A stretch of 23,316 bases of DNA from an uncultured Oscillospiraceae bacterium (GTDB lineage Bacteria; Bacillota; Clostridia; Oscillospirales; Oscillospiraceae). The stretch lies in contig CAKUAM010000026.1 in assembly GCA_934636305.1 (NCBI GenBank), positions 1 through 23,316 of the forward strand, read 5' to 3'. The position numbers and the translations under genes are program-made. Shown one piece after another: positions 5,620-14,049 of the stretch. Every line of letters begins with the position of its first letter. Within the stretch, counting starts at the first letter, position 1. A model generated the notes under the pieces. That model made no database searches, was not told the origin of the DNA, and was given only the letters and a program-made list of their open reading frames with translations.

Positions 5620-8600
5620 TCACTCCGGCGCTCTCTGCGCGCTGGTCTGTGCGCGCAGGCTCGCGTAGATCCCGACGAGCTGCGTTGCCAGCTTCAGCGG
5701 GTCCTCCCCCTTTTTGAGCTTCACCGACAGCATCGGTGTTTTCCCGGCAGAGAAGAAAATACGACCCTTAAACGCAGCTTCCGCGCAGCAGGCGGAGATT
5801 GCCGCAAAGTCCATCGTGGCCAGCGACAGCAGCACCGTGCCATCCTTCTGCGTGATTTCGGTGATCCCGGCAGCCGCCGCGCGGGCGCGCAGCAGCGCAA
5901 TGGCAATCAGATTCATGACGCCCTTCGGGGGATCTCCAAAGCGGTCGACAATCTCGTCGAGCAGCTCGTCGGCATCCTCCTGCGTGCGGATTGCCGCCAT
6001 CCGGCGGTAAAGATCCATCCGCTGCTCGCCGGAAGACACGTAGTCCTTGTTGATATTTGCCGTGACGGTCAGATCGGCCGTGCACTCCGGCTCCTTCTGG
6101 GCCTGCTCGCCGCGCTCCTCCAGCACCGCATCCTCCAGCAGCTTCAGATACATATCATAGCCAACCGTCATCATGTGGCCGGACTGCTCCGCACCCAGAA
6201 GATCGCCTGCACCGCGGATCTCCAGATCACGCATGGCAATCTTAAAGCCGGAGCCGAACTCCGCATATTCGCGGATGGTGTCAAGCCGCTTTTCCGCAAT
6301 CTCGGTCAGCACCTTTCCCCTGCGGAATGTCAGATACGCATACGCATGGCGGCTGGAGCGGCCCACACGACCGCGGATCTGATGCAGCTGCGCAAGTCCC
6401 AGCCGGTCGGCGTCCTCAATAATCAGGGTATTGACATTGGGAATATCAATGCCGGTTTCAATCAGCGTTGTACAGACAAGAATCTGAATTTCCCCGTTCG
6501 ACATCGACTGCATAACATCGCCCAGCTGTTCTTCATTCATCTTGCCATGGGCCACAGCGACCTCCGCCTCCGGGATCCGCTCCTTGATCCGCGCAGCGCA
6601 CTGGTCAATGGATTCCACGCGGTTATGCAGATAATATACCTGCCCGCCGCGCGCAAGCTCCCGGCGAATTGCCTCGTCCAGAATACCCTCCTGGTGCTCC
6701 AGCACAAACGTCTGCACCGGATACCGGTCCTGCGGCGGCTGTTCGAGCGTGGACATGTCGCGCAGACCGGACAGCGCCATGTTGAGTGTGCGCGGAATGG
6801 GCGTCGCGGATAGTGTTAAGACGTCGACGCCGCGTGAAAGTTCCTTCAGCCGCTCCTTGTGCGTCACGCCGAAGCGCTGCTCCTCATCCACAATGAGCAG
6901 ACCCAGGTCCTTGAAATGAATCTGCTTCTGCAGCAGCTTATGCGTACCTACAATGAGGTCAATCTTCCCCGTTTCCAGATCAAACATGGTCTTTTTGATC
7001 TGCGCGGGCGTGCGGAAACGCGAAAGCACGTCAATCGTCACCGGAAAGGTTGCAAACCGGCGCATCGCCGTCAGATAATGCTGCTGCGCCAGCACCGTCG
7101 TCGGCACGAGGATCGCCACCTGCTTGCCGTCGAGGATACATTTCATCGCCGCGCGCAGCGCGACCTCCGTTTTCCCGAAGCCGACATCTCCGCACAGCAG
7201 CCGGTCCATCGGCGCGGGGGATTCCATGTCGCGCTTGATCTCGTCGATGCAGCGCAGCTGGTCGTCCGTCTCCGCGTATTCAAAGCTTTCCTCAAATTCC
7301 TGCTGCCACGGCGAATCCGCCGCAAACGCGAAGCCCGGCAGCCGCTTTCTTTCGGCATAGAGCTTGATGAGGCCCGCCGCCAGATCCTTGGCCGCCGCCT
7401 TTGCCCTGGCCTTTGTTTTCTGCCACTGATCGCCGCCGAGCTTGTTGAGCCGGACGGGCGTATCCTCTCCGGCGCCGATATATTTGCTGACAAGGTCGAG
7501 CTGCGTCGCCGGTACATACAGGCAGTCCGTCCCCTGATAGGCAATCTTGACATAATCCTTCGTCACGCCGCCGACCTTCAGCTGCTCCATCCCGACATAA
7601 CGGCCAATGCCGTGATGCTCATGGACAACCAGATCGCCGGGCGTAAGATCCGTAAAGGAATCAAGCTTTTTCCGGTTCGTCGCCTTCTTGGGCGCACGCG
7701 GCTTTCTCTGCTGCCGCGCGGCAATCTGCCCCTCTGTTAAGATGGCAAATTTCAGCGTCGGGTATTCCATGCCCGCCGGCAGGCTCCCACCCGTAATCAG
7801 GATCTGCCCCGGCTGCGGCAGCTTGGTCAACGGGAACGCCAGAAGCGCATTGAGCCCGCTTCTGGCCAGCAGATCCTTCAGAATCTCGCCGCGCCGCTGG
7901 CCGCCGCACAGCACAATGCTGCCATACGCACTGGAAACATAGCTTTTGAGGTCCGCTGCAGCCGTTTCCAGACTTCCACCATAGCCCGGCAGCTGCCGGG
8001 CTGTAAAGGACAGCAGCTTTTTGGGCGGCAGAGACTCCTGATACCGCGCGGCAAGGAAGCCATCGCAGTATACCACCGCACGGCCGCAGAACCGTTCAGC
8101 CAGTTCTTCAAAGCTGCAGTAATAATCACAGAGCTCTCCGCAGAGCGTCCCGGACGACAAAAACGAATCCAGCAGGAGGCCAAATTCCTCCGATTTATCC
8201 TTCTGCGCGCGCTGCAGATTGCCATGGTCACAAAACGCAATGAGCGCATCCTGGGAAAGATAATCCGCCGCGGTTGTAAACTCCGGATAAATTAACGCCA
8301 TATACCGGTCCGCACTTGCAAAGAGTGTGTCATTCTCCAACGCTTCGCAGTCCCTCTGCAGTGTTGCAATCAGCGCCTGATTGGGCGTCTTGCGCCGCTG
8401 TTGGCGCGCGATGAGCGCGCGCAGCTCCTCGCACAGCCCCGCCGTGCCCTGCGGATGCAGATGCGGCTGTGTCTCTGCCACTGGCAGGAGCACCGCCTCA
8501 TCTGTATTTTCTGTGCGCCGCTGCGTGATGGCATCAAAAAAGCCCATCGTATCCAGCTCGTCACCAAAAAACTCTGCACGCAGCGGCTTTTCGCAGGATG

Positions 8601-9150
8601 GCGAATAGACATCCAAAATTCCGCCGCGCAGCGCAAACTGCCCGACGCCCTCTACAAGACTTGCGCGCGTATACCCCGCGCGCGTCAGCCGCCCAACCAG
8701 ATCGTCGAGATCATAGCTCGCACCGGTTTTGAGCGAAACAGACGCAGAAAATAACGTCTCGCGCGGCATCGTCCGCAGGAGCAGCGCATCCAGGCTCGCA
8801 ATCAGCACCGGCACGCGGCCCTGCGCCAGATCATACAGCAGCCGCAGCCGCGTCTGCTCCCACTGGCGCGATACGCCAAGCGCGCCGGCCAGCGTCAGCT
8901 CCCGCGACGGCAGTACCGGCGGCCGCTCTCCTAAAAACGCTGCCAGCTCATCCTGCAGCCGCGCTGCCGCCAGCTCATCCTGACAGACGGCAATCAGTGG
9001 CCTGCCGGAATGCTCATGCAGGGCGGCCAGCACATGGCTGCGCGGGATCTGGCTCAGTCCGGATACCGCAACCGCCTGCCGTGCGTCGACCGCCTGCAGC
9101 AGCTGCTCATAATCCTGGCTTTTGTGCAGGAATTGCAGTAAAACGTTCAT
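5620..9150 (-). CDS. mfd: Transcription-repair coupling factor Mfd
   Basis: An 1176-residue Mfd, the ATP-dependent translocase that removes RNA polymerase stalled at DNA lesions and recruits UvrA. In order: an N-terminal UvrB-like region (to about 350), the RNA-polymerase-interacting Tudor-like domain (about 500-560, DLVVHEHHGIGRYVGMEQL), then the RecG-like superfamily 2 motor. The motor has Walker A GDVGFGKTE at about 654-662, DEEQRFG at about 755, TLSATPIPRTLNMALSGLRD, and motif VI QLHQIRGRVGRSSRHAYAYL. The C-terminal TRCF domain closes the protein. Length is normal. The ATG has AGGAG about 7 nt upstream. It is the last gene of the glmU-prs-pth-mfd series, the order known from Bacillus subtilis. 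No clear terminator follows before the next promoter. Confidence 0.97.
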   Translation of the reverse strand: MNVLLQFLHKSQDYEQLLQAVDARQAVAVSGLSQIPRSHVLAALHEHSGRPLIAVCQDELAAARLQDELAAFLGERPPVLPSRELTLAGALGVSRQWEQTRLRLLYDLAQGRVPVLIASLDALLLRTMPRETLFSASVSLKTGASYDLDDLVGRLTRAGYTRASLVEGVGQFALRGGILDVYSPSCEKPLRAEFFGDELDTMGFFDAITQRRTENTDEAVLLPVAETQPHLHPQGTAGLCEELRALIARQQRRKTPNQALIATLQRDCEALENDTLFASADRYMALIYPEFTTAADYLSQDALIAFCDHGNLQRAQKDKSEEFGLLLDSFLSSGTLCGELCDYYCSFEELAERFCGRAVVYCDGFLAARYQESLPPKKLLSFTARQLPGYGGSLETAAADLKSYVSSAYGSIVLCGGQRRGEILKDLLARSGLNALLAFPLTKLPQPGQILITGGSLPAGMEYPTLKFAILTEGQIAARQQRKPRAPKKATNRKKLDSFTDLTPGDLVVHEHHGIGRYVGMEQLKVGGVTKDYVKIAYQGTDCLYVPATQLDLVSKYIGAGEDTPVRLNKLGGDQWQKTKARAKAAAKDLAAGLIKLYAERKRLPGFAFAADSPWQQEFEESFEYAETDDQLRCIDEIKRDMESPAPMDRLLCGDVGFGKTEVALRAAMKCILDGKQVAILVPTTVLAQQHYLTAMRRFATFPVTIDVLSRFRTPAQIKKTMFDLETGKIDLIVGTHKLLQKQIHFKDLGLLIVDEEQRFGVTHKERLKELSRGVDVLTLSATPIPRTLNMALSGLRDMSTLEQPPQDRYPVQTFVLEHQEGILDEAIRRELARGGQVYYLHNRVESIDQCAARIKERIPEAEVAVAHGKMNEEQLGDVMQSMSNGEIQILVCTTLIETGIDIPNVNTLIIEDADRLGLAQLHQIRGRVGRSSRHAYAYLTFRRGKVLTEIAEKRLDTIREYAEFGSGFKIAMRDLEIRGAGDLLGAEQSGHMMTVGYDMYLKLLEDAVLEERGEQAQKEPECTADLTVTANINKDYVSSGEQRMDLYRRMAAIRTQEDADELLDEIVDRFGDPPKGVMNLIAIALLRARAAAAGITEITQKDGTVLLSLATMDFAAISACCAEAAFKGRIFFSAGKTPMLSVKLKKGEDPLKLATQLVGIYASLRAQTSAQRAPE

Positions 9151-9189
9151 AAAATGCTCCTAAATCAGATTTTCGCCCAACCAGCAACG

Positions 9190-9214
9190 CGCATAGGAGA
9201 GCTTCTCCTATGCG
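9190..9214. other. Intercistronic hairpin between pth and mfd
   Basis: A perfect 11-bp stem CGCATAGGAGA/TCTCCTATGCG with a 3-nt loop in the 92-nt gap between pth and mfd. There is no U-tract on either strand, so it is not a standard terminator. It might be a processing or stabilising site within the operon transcript. Confidence 0.6.
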
Positions 9215-9242
9215 TCGTGCCACTACATCCGCTGATGAAAAA

Positions 9243-9839
9243 TTAAAACACTTTTCCGTTGTATGCCGCTGCAGCCTTATCACAGCCATGCTCCACAATG
9301 CACAGCGCCGCCTCTGCCGCGCCGGCCAGCGACGCCTGGAAGGCTGGCTGCTCCGCCCTGTTTACCGTGGACATCACCCAATCAGCCAGATCATAGTCCG
9401 GGTGCGGCTTCGCACCGACGCCGATCTTCACCCGCGGGAACTGGTCAGAGCCAAGGCTTGCGATGATGGATTTGAGGCCATTATGCCCGCCCGCAGAGCC
9501 GTCCTTGCGGATGCGCAGGCGCCCAACCGGCAAAGAAATATCGTCAAACAGAACCAGCACCCTCTCCGGCGGGATCTTATAAAAATGCGCGGCCGCCTCC
9601 ACAGCAATTCCGGAGGCATTCATGAAGGTCTGCGGCTTCATAAGAAGCAGACGCCGGCCTGCATATTCCGCCTGCGCGATAAGCGCCTTGAATCGCTCTT
9701 TGGAAACCTTGACCTGCAGGCGCGCAGCCAGCAGGTCAAGAGTCATAAAACCGGTATTGTGTCTGGTTGTCTCGTATTGCTGGCCCGGATTGCCCAGGCC
9801 GACAAGCAGCCAGTCATAATTGGATCTTGGAAACAGCAT
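9243..9839 (-). CDS. pth: Peptidyl-tRNA hydrolase
   Basis: A 198-residue Pth that cleaves peptidyl-tRNA released from stalled ribosomes, freeing tRNA in the cytosol. The signature residues are in place: LLVGLGNPG with N17, TRHNTGF with catalytic H27, MKPQTFMNASG with N74, FDDISLPVGRLRIRKDGSAGGHNGLKS with D99 and N120. The start ATG at 9839 lies 5 nt after the prs stop codon; the SD GAGG overlaps that stop (TGAGGAAT-ATG), so translation is coupled with prs. A later start would cut into the first beta strand. Regulation is as part of the glmU operon. Confidence 0.97.
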   Translation of the reverse strand: MLFPRSNYDWLLVGLGNPGQQYETTRHNTGFMTLDLLAARLQVKVSKERFKALIAQAEYAGRRLLLMKPQTFMNASGIAVEAAAHFYKIPPERVLVLFDDISLPVGRLRIRKDGSAGGHNGLKSIIASLGSDQFPRVKIGVGAKPHPDYDLADWVMSTVNRAEQPAFQASLAGAAEAALCIVEHGCDKAAAAYNGKVF

Positions 9840-9844
9840 ATTCC

Positions 9845-10795
9845 TCAGAACAGAACAGACATGGAGTTTTCTTCATAAATTCTCTGGATCGCATCGGCAA
9901 AGATCGGCGAGATATCCAGATACTTGATCTTGCTGCAGGCACCCTCGAGCGGCGGAATGGTATTGAGCAGCGTCAGCTCCTTGATGCAGCTGTTTTCAAT
10001 GCGCTCGTTGGCCGGGCCCGACAGCACGCCATGCGTTGCGCAGGCATAGACCTCTGTTGCGCCGCCGATTTCCACGATGGCCTTCGCCGCATTGCACAGG
10101 GAGCCCGCCGTATCGACCATATCGTCAAACAGGATGCAGCGCTTGCCCTGGACATCGCCGATCACGTTCATGACCTCACACTGGTTGGCCTTTTCCCGGC
10201 GCTTGTCAACAATTGCAAGATTCATGCCCATTTTGTTGGCAAATGTACGGCTGCGGGATACGGAGCCGACATCCGGAGACACAACAACCATCTCCTCAGG
10301 ATGCTCAAACTTGGACATGTAATACTTGACAAAAATGGGGTTGGAAAGCAGATTGTCAACCGGGATATCGAAGAAGCCCTGAATCTGCGCAGCATGCAGA
10401 TCCATGGTCAGCACGCGGTCCGCACCGGCCGCTTCAATCATGTTTGCAACCAGCTTTGCAGAGATGGGATCACGGCCCTTGGCCTTGCGGTCCTGACGGG
10501 CATAGCCGAAATACGGAATGACCGCGGTGATACGGCCGGCAGACGCACGGCGGCAGGCGTCGATCATGATGAGCAGCTCCATCAGATTGTTGTTGACAGG
10601 CTTGCAGGTTGACTGGACAAGGAAAACGTCACTGCCTCGGACAGATTCATTGATGGTCACGGAAACCTCTCCGTCGGCGAACGTAGTTACCGTGCAGTCG
10701 CCAAGCGGCAGCCACAGCTTACGGCAAACACCCTCCGCAAAGGGCCGGTTCGCATTCGCGCAGAAAACCTTGACGTTCTTACCATGAGAAATCAT
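9845..10795 (-). CDS. prs: Ribose-phosphate pyrophosphokinase (PRPP synthetase)
   Basis: A 316-residue class I PRPP synthetase that makes phosphoribosyl pyrophosphate from ribose 5-phosphate and ATP for purine, pyrimidine, histidine and tryptophan synthesis. Visible motifs: FADGEVSVTINESVRGSDVFLVQST near the N terminus, PYFGYARQDRK, the divalent-metal and ribose-5-phosphate region DLHAAQIQGFFDIPVDNL, the flexible loop VSPDVGSVSRSRTFA and the PRPP-binding loop DDMVDTAGSL. Length is standard. The ATG at 10795 has a GAGAGAGGG SD-like stretch. It lies 90 nt after glmU; a TATAAT on the minus strand (10852-10847) preceded by a GGCGGC/GCCGCC hairpin could give extra initiation, but no good -35 is seen. 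Co-transcription with glmU is likely. Confidence 0.97.
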   Translation of the reverse strand: MISHGKNVKVFCANANRPFAEGVCRKLWLPLGDCTVTTFADGEVSVTINESVRGSDVFLVQSTCKPVNNNLMELLIMIDACRRASAGRITAVIPYFGYARQDRKAKGRDPISAKLVANMIEAAGADRVLTMDLHAAQIQGFFDIPVDNLLSNPIFVKYYMSKFEHPEEMVVVSPDVGSVSRSRTFANKMGMNLAIVDKRREKANQCEVMNVIGDVQGKRCILFDDMVDTAGSLCNAAKAIVEIGGATEVYACATHGVLSGPANERIENSCIKELTLLNTIPPLEGACSKIKYLDISPIFADAIQRIYEENSMSVLF

Positions 10796-10885
10796 ATGAA
10801 ATTACCCTCTCTCTTGTGTTCATTCTGTCTTGTTCTGTTTCGTATGATTATATTTTCAGGCGGCAGCGCCGCCAGACTGACGAAG

Positions 10886-12079
10886 TTACTTCTGTCCCTC
10901 TTTCAGCTTATGCCGGTTGGCCCAGTCGCGCTTGTTCTGCTGACGCACGCGCGCAATGCCAAGCGCGGCAGGCGGCACATCATCGGTAATCGTAGAGCCG
11001 GCGGCAATATATGCCCCCTCGCCGACATGCACCGGCGCAATCAGGTTGGTATTGCAGCCAATGAACGCATTGTCGTCAATCACGGTACGGAATTTTTTCA
11101 CGCGGTCATAATTGACCGTCACCGTGCCGCAGCCAAAATTGATATTTTTCCCGACGTCACTGTCACCGACGTACGTCAGATGGGAAATCTTTGTTCCGTC
11201 GCCGATGGTAGAGTTCTTAATCTCCACAAAGTCGCCGGCGCGCACATGGTTCCCAATGTTCGAGCCCGGACGCACATAGGCAAACGGCCCGACCGTCGAT
11301 TCGCTGCCGATGGTGCTGTCATACACCTGCGAGGCGTTAACGCGTGTTCCCTCGCCAACCCTGACATTTTCCAGGTACGCGTTGGGTCCAATGACGCAGT
11401 TGTCTGCAATTGAGGTTGTCCCGCGCAGGATGGTGCCCGGAAGGATTTCTGTTCCGGCTCCAACAAACACCGTCGGCTCGATATACGTATTTTCGTAATC
11501 CCAGATGCTGACGCCGGCCTCAGCCAGCGCATACAGGATTCCGCGGTTCAAAACCGGCTGCCACTCCGCCAGCTCCTGCATGGAGTGCACGCTGTACACG
11601 CCGTCCCGGTCCGTATACGGCACGCCATGATCCTTGAGGAAATCTGTAAAGATAAATTTCTCATCGAGTGCCTGCATGAGTGCCTGTCTCGATACCGACG
11701 TGATATTGCTCTCCACCGGCGCGCCGCTATACGCCTCCTGCTCGTCAGGGGCAAACGGATCGAGCACTGCCGGCCCCGTCACAACAATAATATCCTCCTC
11801 GGCATCATCTGCCGTGGATAAAAAGACATGCAGCTGATCCGCTGTTTCCTCCAGCTTGGCACACAGCAGCTCACCATCCGCCGGGAAACAGGCCCGGGCC
11901 TCTGCAAGGAACCGCTCATGGCAAACCAAAAAGAATCGCCCAACACCGCCTGCAGACAACGAACGCACCAGCCAGGACAGCAGCGGCGTCCCCATGATCG
12001 TCTGCAGCATCATTGGACGGACATATCCAGTTTTCGCAGTATCGTCCGGTACAAAGACGACAGCAGATAGTTCAGCCAA
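10886..12079 (-). CDS. glmU: GlmU-like protein: intact acetyltransferase domain, degenerate pyrophosphorylase domain
   Basis: A 397-residue GlmU homologue; full-length bifunctional GlmU is about 455-460. The C-terminal left-handed beta-helix (about residues 195-385) is complete and keeps the glucosamine-1-phosphate N-acetyltransferase residues: R270 in YVRPGS, K288 in VEIKN, H300 and Y303 in SHLTYVGD, N323-Y324 in TVNYD. The N-terminal nucleotidyltransferase domain is shortened and lacks the LAAGxGTRMxSxxPK signature; the aligned stretch reads VVFVPDDTAKTGYVRP. UTP-dependent UDP-GlcNAc formation is therefore doubtful. Start is TTG with AAGGGG about 10 nt upstream. Position before prs-pth-mfd supports orthology with Bacillus gcaD. 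Confidence 0.88.
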   Translation of the reverse strand: MAELSAVVFVPDDTAKTGYVRPMMLQTIMGTPLLSWLVRSLSAGGVGRFFLVCHERFLAEARACFPADGELLCAKLEETADQLHVFLSTADDAEEDIIVVTGPAVLDPFAPDEQEAYSGAPVESNITSVSRQALMQALDEKFIFTDFLKDHGVPYTDRDGVYSVHSMQELAEWQPVLNRGILYALAEAGVSIWDYENTYIEPTVFVGAGTEILPGTILRGTTSIADNCVIGPNAYLENVRVGEGTRVNASQVYDSTIGSESTVGPFAYVRPGSNIGNHVRAGDFVEIKNSTIGDGTKISHLTYVGDSDVGKNINFGCGTVTVNYDRVKKFRTVIDDNAFIGCNTNLIAPVHVGEGAYIAAGSTITDDVPPAALGIARVRQQNKRDWANRHKLKEGQK

Positions 12080-12119
12080 AGCATTCGCACCCCTTTCGCC
12101 ATTCAGGCAGTCTGTCTGT

Positions 12120-12148
12120 ATTATAACAGACTCTACCGCATTTGTATA
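12120..12148 (-). promoter_or_regulatory. Promoter of the glmU-prs-pth-mfd unit
   Basis: Minus strand: weak -35 TATACA (12148-12143), 17-nt spacer, extended -10 TGTTATAAT ending at 12120. It lies about 35 nt upstream of the glmU TTG start and is divergent from the suf promoter 65 bp away. Confidence 0.72.
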
Positions 12149-12210
12149 GGAAGGAGCGCGTAATTTTTTCGAAAAAACGGAGAAAGTTTTGGAGAAAAAT
12201 AGGCTATTAA

Positions 12211-12239
12211 TTGCACAAATGCACAGACTATGCTATACT
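12211..12239 (+). promoter_or_regulatory. Sigma-A promoter of sufC-sufB
   Basis: TTGCAC (12211-12216), 17-nt spacer ending in TGC, TATACT (12234-12239), a combined -35 and extended -10 promoter. The leader before sufC is only about 27 nt. No IscR- or SufR-like operator could be recognised. Confidence 0.82.
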
Positions 12240-12272
12240 ATTCTGGCTTATTACGGAAAAAGAGGATTCATT

Positions 12273-13007
12273 ATGCTGACACTTCAGAACATCAGCCTCT
12301 CGGCTGAGCATGCACCGGGCCGGACGGATATTGTCAAGGATATCACGCTTGACGTGCCCGATGGCCGTTTTCTTGTCATTACCGGCCCGAACGGCGGCGG
12401 CAAGACAACGCTTGCCAAGCTCATCATGGGTCTGGTCAAGCCGACCGCCGGGAAGATTTTCCTGGACGGGGAGGATATCACCGCTCTGTCTATTACAGAC
12501 CGCGCCAGACGCGGCATTTCCTATTCCTTTCAGCAGCCGCCGCGCTTCAAGGGTCTGAAGGTTTCCGACCTTCTGGAAGTTGCCGCCGGAAAAGCGCTGT
12601 CACATGACGAGGCCTGCTCATATCTGACACAGGTTGGCCTGTGCGCGCGCGATTATCTGAGCCGCGACGTCGATACCAGCCTCTCCGGCGGCGAGGTCAA
12701 GCGTATCGAGATTGCTACCCTGCTCGCTAAAAATTCCAAAATCATGATCTTTGACGAGCCGGAAGCCGGCATTGACCTGTGGTCGTTCGCCCGGCTGACA
12801 GAAACCTTCCGGGAGCTGCATGAAAAGGGCGGTCACACAATTCTCATCATCTCCCATCAAGAGCGCATCATCCGGCTGGCAGATGAAATTGTGCTGCTGG
12901 CAAACGGCCAGATCGCCGGACGCGGCTCGGCGGAGGAGCTCTATCCGCGCCTGCTGACCGATACGGTCGCAGGCTGCAATCTGCTGGAGGTGAACGGAAC
13001 ATGCTGA
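12273..13007 (+). CDS. sufC: SufC-type Fe-S assembly ATPase
   Basis: A 244-residue ABC-type ATPase of the SufC family, which powers Fe-S cluster assembly on the SufB scaffold in the cytosol. Walker A GPNGGGKT (38-45), Q-loop within SFQQPPRFKGLKV, signature LSGGEVKRIEIATLLAKN (from 137), Walker B IMIFDEPEAGID (158-169) and H-loop H195 in IISHQ are all present. EAGID in place of the transporter-type S/TxALD is typical of SufC. The ATG at 12273 with AGAGG upstream is preferred to an upstream ATG that would precede the promoter's start point. It overlaps sufB by 7 nt. No SufS, SufU, SufD or SufE gene accompanies it. Confidence 0.93.
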   Translation: MLTLQNISLSAEHAPGRTDIVKDITLDVPDGRFLVITGPNGGGKTTLAKLIMGLVKPTAGKIFLDGEDITALSITDRARRGISYSFQQPPRFKGLKVSDLLEVAAGKALSHDEACSYLTQVGLCARDYLSRDVDTSLSGGEVKRIEIATLLAKNSKIMIFDEPEAGIDLWSFARLTETFRELHEKGGHTILIISHQERIIRLADEIVLLANGQIAGRGSAEELYPRLLTDTVAGCNLLEVNGTC

Positions 13008-13924
13008 ACGACATTCAAAAGAGCATCCTGCAGACCGTCTCGGACATGACATCCATTCCGGACGGTGCTGTCAATATCCGGCTTGATGGGCAGAAGGAAT
13101 TTCGCCAGAACACAAAGAATATCCAGATTGTCTCCAAAACAGACAAGGACGGCATTGATATCAACATTGCCCCCTTTACAAAGGACGAAAACGTTCACAT
13201 CCCCGTCATTCTCAGCAAATCCGGCTTCCACGATCTTGTCTATAACGACTTCCATGTCGGCGAGGGCGCAGATGTCACCATCGTTGCCGGCTGCGGCATT
13301 CACAACTGCGGCAGCTGCGACTCGGAGCATGATGGGATTCACACGTTCTACATCGGCAAGAACGCAAAGGTTCACTACATTGAGAAGCACTATGGCGAGG
13401 GCGAAGGCTCCGGCAAGCGTATTTTAAATCCCCAGACCATCGTATATCTGGAGGAGGGCGCAACAATCATCATGGACACCAGCCAGATCGGCGGTGTCGA
13501 CGATACGAAGCGCTATACCAAATGCGAGGCAAACGGCGAACGCGCAGAGGTTCAGATCAACGAAAAGCTTCTGACCGAAGGCGGCCAGCACGCAGTCAGC
13601 GAGATGGACGTGCTGCTGAATGCCCCCGGTACGCGCACACGCGTCATCTCCCGCTCGGTTGCAAGGGGCAGCTCCACGCAGATCTTTTATCCGCGCGTGC
13701 AAGGTTGCGCCCCCTGCTTTGGCCACGTCTCCTGTGACTCCATCATCATGGATGGCGCAAAGGTCCGCTCGATCCCGGAAATTTCCTGCAACCATGTCGA
13801 CGCTGCGCTGATGCACGAGGCCGCCATCGGCCGCATCGCCGGGGAGCAGCTGCTCAAGCTGGAAACACTTGGCCTGACGCCGGAGGAAGCCGAAGAAAAA
13901 ATTCTGGAGGGCTTTCTTCGATAA
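13001..13924 (+). CDS. sufB: SufB/SufD-family Fe-S scaffold (minimal SUF-like type)
   Basis: A 307-residue SufB/D family protein, much shorter than the roughly 470-495 residue SufB of the full SUF system because the N-terminal region is reduced. The beta-helix core is present. Candidate ligands are a CxxxxCxxC block (C98, C103, C106, with CGIHNCGSCDSEHDG) and C236, C239, C245 and C263. The strongly conserved C-terminal MHEAAIGRIAGEQL (H272, E273) is intact. Its ATG lies within the end of sufC, so the two are translationally coupled and probably form a SufB2C2 complex. This matches the two-gene minimal SUF-like systems described in archaea and anaerobic bacteria; whether it suffices for all Fe-S assembly in this organism cannot be judged here. 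Confidence 0.9.
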   Translation: MLNDIQKSILQTVSDMTSIPDGAVNIRLDGQKEFRQNTKNIQIVSKTDKDGIDINIAPFTKDENVHIPVILSKSGFHDLVYNDFHVGEGADVTIVAGCGIHNCGSCDSEHDGIHTFYIGKNAKVHYIEKHYGEGEGSGKRILNPQTIVYLEEGATIIMDTSQIGGVDDTKRYTKCEANGERAEVQINEKLLTEGGQHAVSEMDVLLNAPGTRTRVISRSVARGSSTQIFYPRVQGCAPCFGHVSCDSIIMDGAKVRSIPEISCNHVDAALMHEAAIGRIAGEQLLKLETLGLTPEEAEEKILEGFLR

Positions 13925-13928
13925 TCTG

Positions 13929-13953
13929 CACAAAATTTTACGTTAATTTTGTG
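13929..13953 (+). terminator. AT-rich hairpin after sufB, possible weak terminator
   Basis: A 9-bp stem CACAAAATT/AATTTTGTG (13929-13937 with 13945-13953) 4 nt after the sufB stop. The stem is AT-rich and the following tract (TAAACTGTCTTGTATTT) is only partly T-rich. Confidence 0.45.
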
Positions 13954-13962
13954 TAAACTGTC

Positions 13963-13991
13963 TTGTATTTCCGGACTTGTTTTCGTATACT
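13963..13991 (+). promoter_or_regulatory. Probable promoter of the HAD phosphatase gene
   Basis: TTGTAT (13963-13968), 17-nt spacer, TATACT (13986-13991). The -35 is weak, the -10 good. Confidence 0.55.
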
Positions 13992-14049
13992 GGACTTGTA
14001 CTAAAAATATAAAAAGCTACCCTGCCGCAGGAGCAGGAGGAGAGGAGTT

